The position numbers were made by a program, and so were the translations under genes. The notes under the pieces are model-generated. The model did not search any database. It was not told the DNA's origin and was given only the letters and a program-made list of their open reading frames with translations. From Cepaea nemoralis (Eukaryota > Mollusca > Gastropoda > Stylommatophora > Helicidae), in NCBI GenBank assembly GCA_014155875.1, contig JACEFZ010021421.1:586001-650000 (forward strand): a DNA stretch of 64,000 bases, written 5' to 3'. Positions 51,934-62,514 of this stretch are shown one piece after another. The first letter of the stretch is position 1; each line of letters starts with the position of its first letter.

Positions 51934-52118
51934 CTGCAAATATAGTGAATTTGTTAAGCAACTGACAGATAATGTTTATACATGTCCTATAATATAAAAT
52001 ACTCAAAAGCTATGCAATATAATCAAAACACTGATAAACAAAGTATCTATATAGTCTATATGCTATAAATGAAATTCAGGGAGCTATGCACTATAAATAT
52101 TGTTAACTAACACAAAAC

Positions 52119-52123
<5 letters not shown>

Positions 52124-52160
<37 letters not shown>
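52124..52160 (+). repeat. (GA)n microsatellite
   Basis: About 18 GA dinucleotides in an IK intron. Confidence 0.9.
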
Positions 52161-52162
<2 letters not shown>

Positions 52163-52279
52163 ATCAAGATGACATCTATGAAAGCAACCCATGCTTACGT
52201 AACCTAAGGAAGCAGCTGATTGCCAGCTTTACTTCTATTAATCAGTCATTCCCATCCAAGGCCTGCACCCTAAAGAAAA

Positions 52280-52690
52280 GTCTGCTTCTGATGCTGCCTT
52301 TCCCCTCCCAACGAAGCACAGGTGCTCACCCAGCTCCAGCCAATCCCTGTCCAGACTTGTTCAAGACTGGTTAGATTTGGTTAGGTGCAAGTTTTCTATG
52401 GGATGAGATAGCAAGTTTCATGTCAACCCTTCTCAGCTGCCTCTTATGACATGCAGAGTTGGGGGCAGTGCTACTATTCTTTGCTTCTGCTGCTGCCTTT
52501 CCCCTCCCAACGAAGCACATGTGCTCATCCAGCTCCAGCCAATCCCTGTCCAGACTTGTTCAAGACTGGTTAGATTTGGTAGGTGCAAGTTTTCTATGGG
52601 ATGAGATAGCAAGTTTCATGTCAACCCTTCTCAGCTGCCTCTTATGACATGCAGAGTTGGGGGCAGTGCTACTATTCTTTGCTTCCCTTA
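52280..52690 (+). repeat. ~198-bp direct tandem duplication
   Basis: CTGCTGCCTTTCCCCTCCCA-type start, CAATCCCTGTCCAGACTTGT, GGATGAGATAGCAAGTTTCA and GACATGCAGAGTTGGGGGCA each occur twice, about 198 bp apart, nearly identical. A diverged single copy is at 58700-58960, so the unit is itself a dispersed repeat. Confidence 0.85.
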
Positions 52691-52764
52691 TGGGTGTGAG
52701 CAAGTCACAGGCAATAAAAGCAAGCATCTTTGTGCTACAAATGCCAAGGCAGAATACACACTAA

Positions 52765-53065
52765 ATATCAGCATGGCCGAATGAATAAGAACGCATGTTG
52801 TTAAACACCCTGTATGCTGATGTCAAGGTAATGGATTCAACCTCTACACTGGACAGTTGGACTAAAATGTTGACCATCATCCTTGACTTGGGGCGTAAAT
52901 TACAAGTAACTCTGAAGTCTGAGTGTGTTCACCTGATGGCGAGGGACACTGTTAATAGGTAAAGCTAATCCACACACAAAATTCAGTCCAGCAGTACTTG
53001 AAGTAGTGTATATGGACTACGCTTGAATTCAAAGCTAGCAAGCGCAACAAAAACAAAAAAATAGA
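52765..53065 (+). repeat. SINE-A, full length
   Basis: Head CAGCATGGCCGAATGAATAA, B-box ATGGATTCAACCTCTACACT, GGACTAAAATGTTGACCATC, TCACCTGATGGCGAGGGACA and TATGGACTACGCTTGAATTC, with an A-rich 3' end. It carries the satellite segment in single copy. Confidence 0.8.
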
Positions 53066-53320
53066 AACTAACAGAACAATATCATTTGCTTGGGGACCCC
53101 TGAGGCCACTGAAATAGTACGAGAAATAACTTAACAGGTAGTGATTGGCACCCACAGAAGTAAATGAATGAAGTAGAGATCAGAGAACACACTAGACAAT
53201 ATAAACATTGAAAGCTATAAACACACAGGTTTGAACCTGTTACCTACAAATAAGAACACTTCACTGAAGGAAGAAATGTACTTTGACAAACAGGCAACCA
53301 ACTGGACACACTATCTAGAA

Positions 53321-53682
53321 CAGTGGTTCTCAACCGGTGGGGAATTCCCCCTAGGGGGGAATTTTAGGGTTTCCAGGGGTGGGAAATGAAGATTATTTCA
53401 AGATCGCGTTAATACAAGAACCGATTACTTGATATTGTTTTTCCCTCCATACTTTACAGTTCTGTGCTCCTCACCCTTCTGAAATTCGTCTTATAACGTA
53501 AGTAGACCCACAAATCATGCTTTATGTAGACGTTTAAACTTTGTGTTATTAAAGTCAACTTCCATGTTTACGTATACTATGTAGGGGGAGGGGGTTATAG
53601 GGAGGAAATACGAAAGGGGAGGAATGACATTCTCAACATATGGTGAAGGGGGGCATGGGCCAAAAAAGGTTGATAACCAATG
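53321..53682 (+). mobile_element. Non-autonomous hAT-type element (362 bp)
   Basis: Terminal inverted repeats CAGTGGTTCTCAACC and GGTTGATAACCAATG (two mismatches in 15) match the hAT consensus end. A perfect 8-bp target duplication ATCTAGAA lies on each side (53313-53320 and 53683-53690). The interior has AGGGGGGAATTTTAGGG and its partial complement but no transposase frame, so it must have been moved in trans. Confidence 0.93.
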
Positions 53683-53837
53683 ATCTAGAACAATAGACCA
53701 TTCACAAGGCTTCCCACAACTGGACACACAAGTAATGAGTCTAGTAACGTCATCAGATTATCAACACTTAAAGAATGGGCCCCCCAGAAATCAGTGACAA
53801 ACAAATAATGAATGACATGACATTATCAGCTATTTAC

Positions 53838-53886
53838 CTATCATCCATATAGGCTGTTTTTGCCTTTTCTTCTTCTTTCTGCTTTC
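53838..53886 (-). CDS. IK: IK exon (49 nt)
   Basis: Completes a Gly codon, then KQKEEEKAKTAYMDD and two bases of the next codon. Acceptor CTTTTCAG (AG 53888-53887), donor GTAAATAG from 53837. It is weakly conserved but its phases fit both neighbours. Confidence 0.85.
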
Positions 53887-54066
53887 CTGAAAAGAAAAAA
53901 AAAATCAGCTAATTAATGTAATCTGTGGGTATAAGTTTACTGCATTGTCCAAGGATATGTTCAAAAGTAGAGATGAGAATGCACATCCCTGAAGTACACA
54001 TGTTGTTTCGAGTGTGTCTGTGGAGTCCATCAGTTCTTTTTACCACTTCCCCCTGGGCATTGGTCT

Positions 54067-54210
54067 TCTTCTTCTTCTTCTTTGCGTTCATCCGGAGTGT
54101 TTTTTCAGATGTGATTGCGGTGTGTCTAGTTAGGCACCCTTGGATCGAAACCCTTAGGCCAACACATCCGGCTTTTAGCGTGCATTTTTGACCAGGTTAG
54201 CATTCCTGGT
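54067..54210 (-). repeat. SINE-4 with 12-bp target duplication
   Basis: GGGCATTGGTCT occurs at 54055-54066 and 54211-54222. The insert starts TCTTCTTCTTCTTTGCGTTC and ends GACCAGGTTAGCATTCCTGGT. It is a diverged interior (GTGTCTAGTTAGGCACCCTT) but has complete ends. Confidence 0.88.
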
Positions 54211-54249
54211 GGGCATTGGTCTGAAGTCTGACAATGAAATATCTAAAGT

Positions 54250-54470
54250 TTTATCGCATATCTGTTACAGGACATCCCAGTCAACCCCAGCATTTTTTGG
54301 GTTGTTTGTGATTTCATGGCAAGCTTACGCTCAGTAGTCTGACATTGCGTTCAGAACAACTGAAGCTCATACCATTGTATAAAACCAGTGCAAGCCGGTC
54401 TGTGCCAAATCATACGTAGCTGTGTTTCAACAGCAGTAGGCAGAATGATGATCGTAGCCCCTTCATCACA
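54250..54470 (-). repeat. SINE-2 copy
   Basis: CATATCTGTTACAGGACATC, CCAGTCAACCCCAGCATTTT, GCTCAGTAGTCTGACATTGC and CAGTGCAAGCCGGTCTGTGC. Confidence 0.7.
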
Positions 54471-54784
54471 ACGCTGGCTTTGGAATATCTGAAACCCATG
54501 GGAAAACCTGACCAACCTGGCCCAATGCCAGCCAGTCAGAATGTGCTGTACTGCACGGTGACCTGGTTACATCCTGATACGCCTCTCCACGGCTGTGATG
54601 CTCCACCAGTGGCGTTACACACCCCCCCCTGGTTTCTGAGGTTGGAGAGGGCAAGTTAAGTTCCGCAGCACAGCTCCGTTGGAAATGGTATTTTGATGCT
54701 GAGTTAGGAGGACAGTATCTACACTAATCTCACTCCAACAGCTGCCCATTTCAAAGCTCAATAATGTATCAGACTTGAAGAGTT

Positions 54785-54925
54785 AAAACTCAAGCTTCAG
54801 ATTGCTACTGGTACTATTAGTGTTGGAACTCTTCGCTGGCTGCTGAGGGTGGGGACGGAGCGCTTATGGGAATGCCCCAAATGCTACGATGTCGGTTCCT
54901 AAATCAATCAATCAATCAATCAAAC
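54785..54925 (+). mobile_element. LINE-C-type 3' end with ATCA tail
   Basis: GCTACTGGTACTATTAGTGT, TGGAACTCTTCGCTGGCTGC, GGGGACGGAGCGCTTATGGG and ATGCTACGATGTCGGTTCCT, then (AATC)n. It translates to TISVGTLRWLLRVGTERLWE, CPKCYDVGS. Confidence 0.75.
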
Positions 54926-55731
54926 TCAAGCTTCGAGAGGGTCAACCAACCAACCAATATTTTTACTCACCAGTCCTAGATGACCACAGCAACAGTCACT
55001 TATCTACTTATGCTGTTGAAAATAAAGTGGCAAGATTGGGTGGCAGATGAAAACCTCCTATAGATTGGCATAACAAAATTCTATACTGTGTGAAATCAGC
55101 TGAGATTGGCTGTTTTTTTCCCCTGCATGCTAAATGAGCAGCCACCAAAGAAAACCTTGTATGGTAACTATAATTCAAGAGTGGAGGAAAGAAGAGACCA
55201 AACTGAGAAACAAAATAAACATGCAGAACTGCAGTAAGTGCAATGAAGGCTGGCAGAACACTGTTGCAGAGTGCTCAGTCTCACAACCATACCTCTCTTG
55301 GCAAGGTGGTCTTTAAGCAGATACGAGTTAACTGATGTAGTCCCATGGGATGATTAATCATCTTAAGGGACTTCCCGTATCTACCACAGGCTTACATACA
55401 GCAGTTTCCACATGCAACCTCCTTTAATTTTATATATAATACAACATGTCTGCTACCATATTAACAACGTTTAAGTCATAACTGTGACCCACTCCTACTT
55501 CCTACCAGCCATTTTTGTTTGATCCAAATCTACTTTTTATTTGGTACTGAATCTGTTACGGTAAGTACCCAACGAAGGTGAAGATACAAATACAAAAATG
55601 ATCTCCATCTGAGCAAATGTTGGCACACCAGTTTCCAGACTGGTCAAATCAGACACCTCTGACCCCACTCTGGGCCAGAGAGATGATAGTGTGGAGAAAG
55701 AAAAAAAAGAGCAGAAGGAAGAAGAACCCAC
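54926..55731. other. IK intron, nothing recognised
   Basis: No shared repeat or domain. Confidence 0.4.
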
Positions 55732-55843
55732 CTTTCTCTTTCTTCTTCAACTTCTTAGCCTCTCGTTTTCCTTGGCGCAAATATGACAGAATCTGAGTGA
55801 GTTTGTTGATCACAATATCATTTGTTGTAAGAGTTGTTGTTGC
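55732..55843 (-). CDS. IK: IK exon (TLTTNDIVINKLTQILSYLR)
   Basis: ATTTLTTNDIVINKLTQILS, YLRQGKREAKKLKKKEK plus one base. This is among the most conserved IK segments. Acceptor CTAACAG (AG 55845-55844), donor GTGGGTTC from 55731. Confidence 0.95.
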
Positions 55844-56029
55844 CTGTTAGAGAATTAAATACAAGGAATCAGCACAGGTACACACACATCAGCAACAACA
55901 AAAAAAAAAAAGCCTCTCTAAATTAAAATGCATTTAATTGGAATAAATGTCTCCTGTGGCCGCAAATGTCACCATCCACACATGACAGTAAAAGATTCAA
56001 GGAAAAAAAACCTCTCCATCTATAAAGAA

Positions 56030-56205
56030 TTTGAGCGAACAAACTGACTTTATTTTCAAAGGGTAACAAATTGGTCACGCAGGCCCGTCTTACATTTGGC
56101 CCTTCCAATCACCCATCTTTCGTTCATCAATAATGCATAATACATTCACATAGGAAAAAAAAAATGTGTCAAATGAATGTTGTAAACATAAATAATGCAT
56201 ATTAC
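56030..56205 (-). repeat. AATAAA-tail retroposon copy
   Basis: GAACAAACTGACTTTATTTT, CAAAGGGTAACAAATTGGTC, ACGCAGGCCCGTCTTACATT and TGTCAAATGAATGTTGTAAA. It matches 46704-46869. Confidence 0.75.
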
Positions 56206-56214
56206 CATGTTATG

Positions 56215-56630
56215 AGACACATACCCCAACCATCCACCCATCCCCCATCCACACACACACCCCCAGGCACACACACATACAACCGCCCACCCATCACCTA
56301 ACCACACATCCCCCCACCCACACACACATCCTCCACTCATCCCATAACCCATCGACGCTCACCCACCCACATAACCTCCACCAAACACGCATGGACCCCC
56401 AACCACCCAGTCAAACACACATCCCCCAACCATACATTCCCACCTACAAACACACATATCCCCACCAACCCACACATCACGCACCTACCCACACACATAT
56501 CCCCCACTTTCATACCCCCCCCCCCCCCACCCACACATCCCATGCCCATACACACCCCCAACTTACACAGTCACCCAATCACACAACACTTAACCACACA
56601 TCCACCACCCACACACACCCTGCTTAGAGT
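56215..56630 (+). repeat. CA/CCCA-rich low-complexity tract
   Basis: Irregular CCCACACACAYCCYCC-type sequence on the plus strand with a C12 run near 56516-56529. No gene. Confidence 0.85.
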
Positions 56631-56637
56631 TATGCTT

Positions 56638-56765
56638 AGTATCAGCATGGCCAATTGGATAATCACCCTTAAACTTCCGGTGTGCTGATGCTGAGGTATT
56701 GGGTTGAACCCCATCACCTGTCAATTGGACTAAAATGGGTTCCCAGATCGACCCAACATAAAATG
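56638..56765 (+). repeat. SINE-A 5' part
   Basis: TATCAGCATGGCCAATTGGA, CTTCCGGTGTGCTGATGCTG, TTGGGTTGAACCCCATCACC and AATTGGACTAAAATGGG. The 3' half is missing. Confidence 0.75.
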
Positions 56766-57081
56766 GGTACAGGAAATGTTTTGAAATGTAAAGATTGCCG
56801 GTGTGAGACTAACCACATCACCCACTGAGTGCCGACTGGTGTCTAAAATATGGCTCCAACAGTGTCTTAAGGGACCTAGACAGGGCAACAAGACATGGTA
56901 CTGGTAATACATTATGACATAGTATATGTGAAGGACTACCAAAGCTTCCCATTACATCACAGAATACATTTATATGTGCAGATGCACCTCACACACATAC
57001 ACACACAAGAATGTTCACACATTCCACACAAATAATAACACAACTGAAACAGACAGACAAGCACCAGCGGCAACAACTCAC
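56766..57081. other. IK intron, nothing recognised
   Basis: A CA-rich run at about 56992-57006 only. Confidence 0.35.
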
Positions 57082-57245
57082 AGCCAAAGTAGGACAGTCA
57101 GCCTTGCTTCTGATGAGAGTTGCAGGGACATCAGACTCAGCAAAGTCATCCTCCAGGTCGATGACGTATGCCATGCGGCGAGGAAGGAACAATTCATTTC
57201 TGGCTGGTGGGCGGTTCTTGAACAGCACCCGATAGATGTTGCGAC
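57082..57245 (-). CDS. IK: IK exon (RNELFLP...RSKADCPT)
   Basis: RNIYRVLFKNRPPARNELFL, PRRMAYVIDLEDDFAESDVP and ATLIRSKADCPTLA. The strongest IK match in the window. Acceptor CCTGCAG (AG 57247-57246), donor GTGAGTTG from 57081. The Met inside it is not a start. Confidence 0.97.
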
Positions 57246-57537
57246 CTGCAGGTAAAATTTACAGAAACTAATGAAATGAAAAAACAAGTGTTCACATAAT
57301 ACAACATTAATATATAAGATGCCAAAGAACTAATCTAAATTTGCTTAAAAATAAACAAATCTGACAATAAACATTAGGTCTTCATCATTCCTCTTTCGAG
57401 AGGAGTGCAACACATCCAGTTATGCAGCTCATGCAGAAGTCACTCTGCCCGACTTTGGCATGCATGTGTATCATGTTTAATTCCCCTAGACAGAGGTGAC
57501 GACTCTCTCTATACATGGACAGGTTTTTCAGATCAAC
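57246..57537. other. IK intron, nothing recognised
   Basis: No shared repeat or domain. Confidence 0.35.
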
Positions 57538-57729
57538 TTTGCCATAGCAGTGGCTTTACAACCTACTCTTTGCCATAGCAGTGGCTTTACAACCTACTCT
57601 TTGCCATAGCAGTGGCTTTACAGCCTACTCTTTGCCATAGCAGTGGCTTTACAACCTACTCTTTGCCATAGCAGTGGCTTTACAACCTACTCTTTGCCAT
57701 AGCAGTGGCTTTACAACCTACTCTTTGCA
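57538..57729 (+). repeat. 31-bp minisatellite, six units
   Basis: CTTTGCCATAGCAGTGGCTT and TACAACCTACT in six near-identical units. One unit has CAGCC in place of CAACC. The flank continues CTTTGCAATTCCCAAACAT. Confidence 0.92.
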
Positions 57730-57997
57730 ATTCCCAAACATCCTGGGAATTTTAAAGTATACATGGACCTACTGTTTTTTTTTTTTAAAAACACATTTGT
57801 GAGTGCCAGGTTTCAAACATCACCATCCAAGAGATCAGGGAAACGTGATATCACGAGAAATAAATACACGGACTGACCAGCATCACTGACTGACCAGCAT
57901 CACATTCCTGGATCTATTCCTATTTCATAATGCAGTGACCTAGTCTCTATGAGCTGTGATAGCGCACCCCTTAGTTCGCTTGCCTGCCAGTCCTTTT

Positions 57998-58500
57998 TTT
58001 AGTTAGTCAACAGATCATCCTCATTGCACATCGAAGCATTCTGTCCATAAGTGCTCGGATATCCTTCTCAGTAAATCCTGCAGCGTGTAACGGCTCATGA
58101 CACCAGATGTGTGTTAAGTGTATTAATCTAATTTGACTTCCTGCATAACGTTCTTGTCCGGCTACACCTCTTTTAACTTGCTGTTCTTGCAGCCTGACCA
58201 TGGTTGTAGATTTCCAGTCATCAATTTGTTCTCGCAAGTCTTACTTCTCATAGAGCATTCAGCATATCAGCCTGGTCCATGGCTTGTCTGTCCTCCGCAG
58301 TAGCCTCTCCCGCTAGCCTGTCAGCCTGCTAATTTCCTTTTACACCCGCATGCCTTGGCACGAGAATGAAACTAATCATTGCCAGCTGTGACCACCTCAG
58401 AGACACCAACCATTGTCTTCGGATCCAACCCATCTCTATCTTCCTGAGCATACTAAGGTCACCAAGAAAGCAGGCTCGAGTGAAGCCTCTGACAGAATCT
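57998..58500 (-). pseudogene. LINE-A fragment ending close to an IK splice site
   Basis: The minus strand from 58500 reads GFTRACFLGDLSMLRKIEMG, WIRRQWLVSLRWSQLAMISF, PRHAGVKGN, a shifted MDQADMLNAL-like stretch, DDWKSTTMVRLQEQQVKRGV and RALMDRML. The tail TTAGTTAGTCAAC is at 57998. The 5' truncation point is about 25 bp from the donor of the IK exon at 58526-58572. Confidence 0.8.
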
Positions 58501-58525
58501 ACAATCTTAGACACAAGCTACTCAC

Positions 58526-58572
58526 CAAGTTTAGTCTTGAATGTAATTTTCTCCTCTGGGTCTTCTTCTTCC
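58526..58572 (-). CDS. IK: IK exon (47 nt)
   Basis: Completes a Lys codon, then EEEDPEEKITFKTKL and one base of a Gly codon, matching K.DEDPENKIEFKTRLG. Acceptor CTTTTCAG (AG 58574-58573), donor GTGAGTAG from 58525. Phases fit the exons at 61364-61434 and 57082-57245. Confidence 0.92.
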
Positions 58573-58699
58573 CTGAAAAGAACAACAGCCAACAGTAAAA
58601 TATTTATCCTGAAACAAAAGTGAACTGTTCAAGAAATTAAAAAAATAGTAAAGACAACGGACCCTTTATCATGCCTGGAGGCATATGGATCATTTGATC

Positions 58700-58960
58700 T
58701 TCCTTCTTCTTCTGTTACCTTTCACCTCCCAATGAAGTTGTTTAGGCCCTCAATCAACTCATGCCCTTTGTTGACTTGTTCATGCTTGGCTGGAATTTGC
58801 AGCTGAAGTTCCCTAAGGAATCAGGTAGTCAGTCTCAGGGCAGACAACCCTCCTCATTTGACTCTTATGACATGCATGGTAGGTTAATGTTGCCATTCTT
58901 GGCCTCCCCTATGGGCCCGGTAACACCAGGGCCAGGTTTACAGCACTAGCCCCATATTTC
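58700..58960 (+). repeat. Diverged copy of the 52.3-kb dispersed repeat
   Basis: CTTCTTCTGTTACCTTTCAC, CTCCCAATGAAG, CTTATGACATGCATGGTAGG and TGGCCTCCCCTATGGGCCCG follow the order of the 198-bp unit. Confidence 0.55.
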
Positions 58961-59084
58961 TATAGACTGACTCTCGATGGAAGATGTGGTCAGTAACCTG
59001 TTGGCCACCTTTACTTCTCAGAACATTTCCTTGTACCTGTTTTAGACTGTGTCAATAACCGAGATCAAGTAAAAAAAATGAGGT

Positions 59085-60410
59085 ACGCATGGCTGAATTA
59101 ATAAGACTACTAGCACTTCATCTTCTGATGTGCTGATGCCACCATAGATGGTTCAACCCCTCGCTTGTCAGGTGGACTAAAATACTGACTTCTCAAGCTT
59201 GACTAGGGGATGTAAATTACAAGTACCTCAGAAGTCGAAGTGGGTTCGCATATCCTGGCGCTACCTACAATGACAGATAGGCATAGGGTCCTACAGGCCA
59301 AATGGTACCTGAGAGTTGCCGCAGACAGGGATCACCCACTGCATGCAGCAATGGATATGATTAAGGGTCATAGACTAAGACGAGGCAGGTCCTGGATGGC
59401 ACAGGCAGAACTTTCTATAAGTCAGGTGTGTGATCTAGAGACCATCAATCGTGAAAGAGAGTGGGTGGAAGTTCCGGAAGACATGACGGACTGGCACAAT
59501 GTAATAATAACACTGGGTCGTGAGTGCAGAGAATGGGCAGCGGGCCGCACTGAGTTTTAAGTGCAACAGCTGATCGAGAGCAACACACATCAAGGTGACA
59601 TCGTCATCTACACCGATGGGTCAGTGGTGAGAAACATACGTAGTGGCTCGGGCTTTATTGCAAAGGCTAATGGGCGAGTCTTGAAAAAGGAGAGTCTGGC
59701 ATATGAGACTACGACCTCCAGCATGAGAATGGAGGTGGAGGCAGTAACAGCGACATTCCGGTGGCTAGAGGAGACTACTGCAACACACGTTGTATTCATT
59801 ACGAATTCAAAAGAGTATGCTTAGTAAGGTGGAGAAATGAATATTTCGTGAGGAATGGCTCTCGTCGCTTCAGAGGTCACAGATCGTGAGAACTGTATGG
59901 ATATTTTGCCCTGGCCATGAGGGTGTACGAGGGAATGAACAGGCTGATAGGCTAGCAGGGAAGGCATCTCTTGGTGGAATTCTGCCTATGGACAGGGGGG
60001 AGGTGGTCGTGCGCTTGTGGGACCAGGTGGAGAAGGCGGAGGAACAGATTGAGAACCCATATGTGGAAAGAATGAGATTGCAGGGGATCAGCAGGGGTTC
60101 TGGAAGAATCTCGAAACTGAGAGGGAAGACCAGGAGAACTTTTAATCAGATAGCGGTGGGAACGATTAGTAGTGTGACTCTTCGCTGGCTGTTGAACGAG
60201 GGGACGGAGCACGTATGGGAATGTCCTGAGTGCAGTGATGTCGGTTCTTAACTGAACCCAACTCAACACAGTGGGTTCGCCTGATGGCGAGGGTCACTGG
60301 TAATAGGGAAAGCTAATCCACACGCAAAAGTCATTTGCACACTACAAGTAATAGCACAAGTATGAACTACGACTGAGTTTGAAGCAGCAAATGTCAAAAC
60401 AAAAATCCTG
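59085..60410 (+). repeat. SINE-A split by a LINE-C insertion
   Basis: 59085-59251 is the SINE head to middle (ATGGCTGAATTAATAAGAC..., ATGGTTCAACCCCTCGC, TGACTAGGGGATGTAAATTA). 60269-60410 resumes at CCTGATGGCGAGGGTCACTG and ends ATGAACTACGACTGAGTTTG. AGTGGGTTCGC is repeated at both junctions. Confidence 0.9.
59252..60268 (+). pseudogene. LINE-C, RT end + RNase H + C-terminus, inserted in SINE-A
   Basis: LPTMTDRHRVLQAKWYLRVA, RGRSWMAQAELSISQVCDLE, an in-frame stop at about 59558, IVIYTDGSVVRNIRSGSGFI, RMEVEAVTATFRWLEETTAT, then FITNSKE where the sister copy has FITDSKG (a catalytic Asp lost), a frameshift, FCPGHEGVRGNEQADRLAGK and RWLLNEGTEHVWECPECSDV. An 11-bp target duplication flanks it. 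Non-functional. Confidence 0.88.
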
Positions 60411-60537
60411 CCTTAAGGTGGATTCAACCACATGACCACCAGGCAAGCATGCTGGCCAGTGTGCTGTCACAGCTTTTCATGAAATGTTACTAAGGTTTGT
60501 CAAGGCCTGCCATGCCTTTATCAAGGAGTCACCAGTA

Positions 60538-60837
60538 AGGGAGGGAGGGGGGGGGGGGGGGGGGGGGGGGGGAAAGAGAGAGGGAGGGAGAGAGAGAGAG
60601 AGAGAAAGAAAGAGAGAGACAGAGAGAGAGATAGAGAGAGGGAGGGGGAGAGAGAGACAGAGAGAGAGAGAGAGGGAGAGACAGAGAGAGAGAGAGGAGG
60701 GGGAGAGACAGAGAGAGAGAGGGAGAGAGAGAGTCAGAGAGATAGTGAGACAGACAGAGAGAGAGGGAGAGAGAGAGAGAGAGACAGAGACAGACAGAGA
60801 GAGAAAGAGAGAGAGAGAGTCAGAGAGATAGCAAGAC

Positions 60838-60907
<70 letters not shown>

Positions 60908-60967
60908 TCAGAGAAATAGCGAGACAGACAGAGAGAGAGAGAAAGAGAGTCAGAGAGATAGCGAGAC

Positions 60968-61012
<45 letters not shown>

Positions 61013-61078
61013 CAGGGAGATAGTCAGTGAAATAGCGAGACAAGACAGAAAGAGAGAGAGACAGAGAGAGACAGAGAG
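60538..61078 (+). repeat. Purine tract: long G run then GA-rich DNA
   Basis: A near-continuous run of about 26 G at 60547-60572, then about 500 bp of almost only A and G on the plus strand with scattered C (GAGACAGACAGAGAG). It lies in the IK intron, so the transcript is pyrimidine-rich there. Confidence 0.93.
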
Positions 61079-61164
61079 CTTTCATGTCTGTGGGAAATAA
61101 CTGACATCATGCTATTCACAGATAGTACATGCACTACCCCATAAAACAGGGTTTAGTAGTAAGA

Positions 61165-61295
61165 GGATTGACTTAACTACCCAGGGTTCCATCCCTCATG
61201 ACTTTGTCTTATTTCCAGACAATGTGACCTGCATAAAGCATCGCATACAGCATGAACTGCATAACCCCAGTAATGAGAATGTGTGGTTAAAAATA
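61165..61295 (-). repeat. SINE-3, partial and diverged
   Basis: TTGACTTAACTACCCAGGGT, TTCCATCCCTCATGACTTTG and GCATACAGCATGAACTGCAT follow the SINE-3 order. Confidence 0.5.
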
Positions 61296-61363
61296 AACTG
61301 TTACACTGTCAAAAGTAAAAGGTGGTATTTGTTAATCTCTTCTAAAAGTACAGATGTTCTTAC

Positions 61364-61434
61364 TTGGGTTGGGACACTGCCTCCTCCATCATATCTTCCT
61401 CCTCTTTCTCTTTGTACTGGATTTCTGCTCTCAC
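61364..61434 (-). CDS. IK: IK exon, most 5' one in the window
   Basis: VRAEIQYKEKEEEDMMEEAV, SQP plus two bases. It matches the KVRAEI.SKEKEEEE segment that follows the GLDFALLQ block of IK. Acceptor CTACCTCAG (AG 61436-61435), donor GTAAGAAC from 61363. The previous exon, which should encode GGD..HTHLVKGLDFALL, is not found up to 64000. Confidence 0.93.
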
Positions 61435-61436
61435 CT

Positions 61437-62040
61437 GAGGTAGAGAGGGAAAAAGACATTAAAATTATAAGGAAAAAAAAAAGCAGGTTTACTTTCCTTG
61501 TAATCTACCCTAGCAAATTATAACAGCACTTTCTTATAAAACCAACTCACATCACCGCGAGATCATGCTCAGCTTACAGCAAAAAAAAACAAATACACGA
61601 AGTAATCTCTCACAGAGTTGTCAATGTTTCAATGTCTTCAGTTTTTTCTGATCTGATCATCAAACATTGAGAATGATCAGGTGCTATGTACACATGGTAT
61701 TGTTCACTGCCACGGAGACATGGGCCATGAATAAGCAGTTACAAGTTTACCTCTCAGTATACTTCTGGGTACTTATGTTTAGCAACCTAGGAGTCGAGGT
61801 ACATTGTTAGAAATTCCCAGCGTCAAGGTGGAATCGAACACATGACCACCAGGTCGGCTGACCAAGTGACAAAACATTCCAGCCACTGCACTACCATGCC
61901 TGAAAAATGGCCATTTAAAATTCCACTAGGTTAAAAAAAAGAAAGCTACAGTATCAGAAGAAGCTTAATAGGATGTCCAAGTTTATAAGAAAAATATCAC
62001 ATGGCTATGTAAGAGCAAGCAAAGAAAGAAACGGGATTGA
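61437..62040. other. IK intron, nothing firm recognised
   Basis: 61795-61905 (CGAGGTACATTGTTAGAAATTCC..., GTGGAATCGAACACATGACC) looks like a reversed tRNA-like SINE head of unclear family. Confidence 0.35.
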
Positions 62041-62044
62041 AAGG

Positions 62045-62235
62045 CGTAAGATTGACTTCACTGCATCAGGTTTTAACCCACATGGCTCGACCTGTTTTCG
62101 CAGGGCGGCCTGCCTAAAGTGTCGCACAAAGTACGAACTCCGTTGCTCCAGCGACAAACCCCAGAAATCTCTGAAAAATGGCACCCGTTCACTAGATGCG
62201 TCCGGAATCAAACCTAACCTACAGAGGTGGCAGAA
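62045..62235 (-). repeat. SINE-3 copy
   Basis: TTCACTGCATCAGGTTTTAA, GTACGAACTCCGTTGCTCCA, GCGTCCGGAATCAAACCTAA and CACTACCCAACAGAGAC give the reversed SINE-3 order. Confidence 0.75.
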
Positions 62236-62514
62236 CCACTACCCAACAGAGACCTATCTTTCTCAAGGCCTGCAGTGCTAATGTCACGGAGTCACCACAC
62301 AAAAGAACATAGCGAACAAACATGTTGATACTACTTCAAGAGTTAACAAGCACTATGAATACACACAAGAAGACAGTGAACAAACATGTTGATACAACTC
62401 CAAGAGTTAACATGCACTATGAAGATCATAATGATGTAACAGATCCTTTGCTGAATACAGCACTAATCATGGCCCAATGAATAGAATCTCATGCATGTCT
62501 CATGTCCAAGGTTT

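Noticed and set aside
53321..53682. Host regulatory element with inverted repeat
   Set aside because: The 8-bp target duplication and canonical ends identify a hAT-type transposon.
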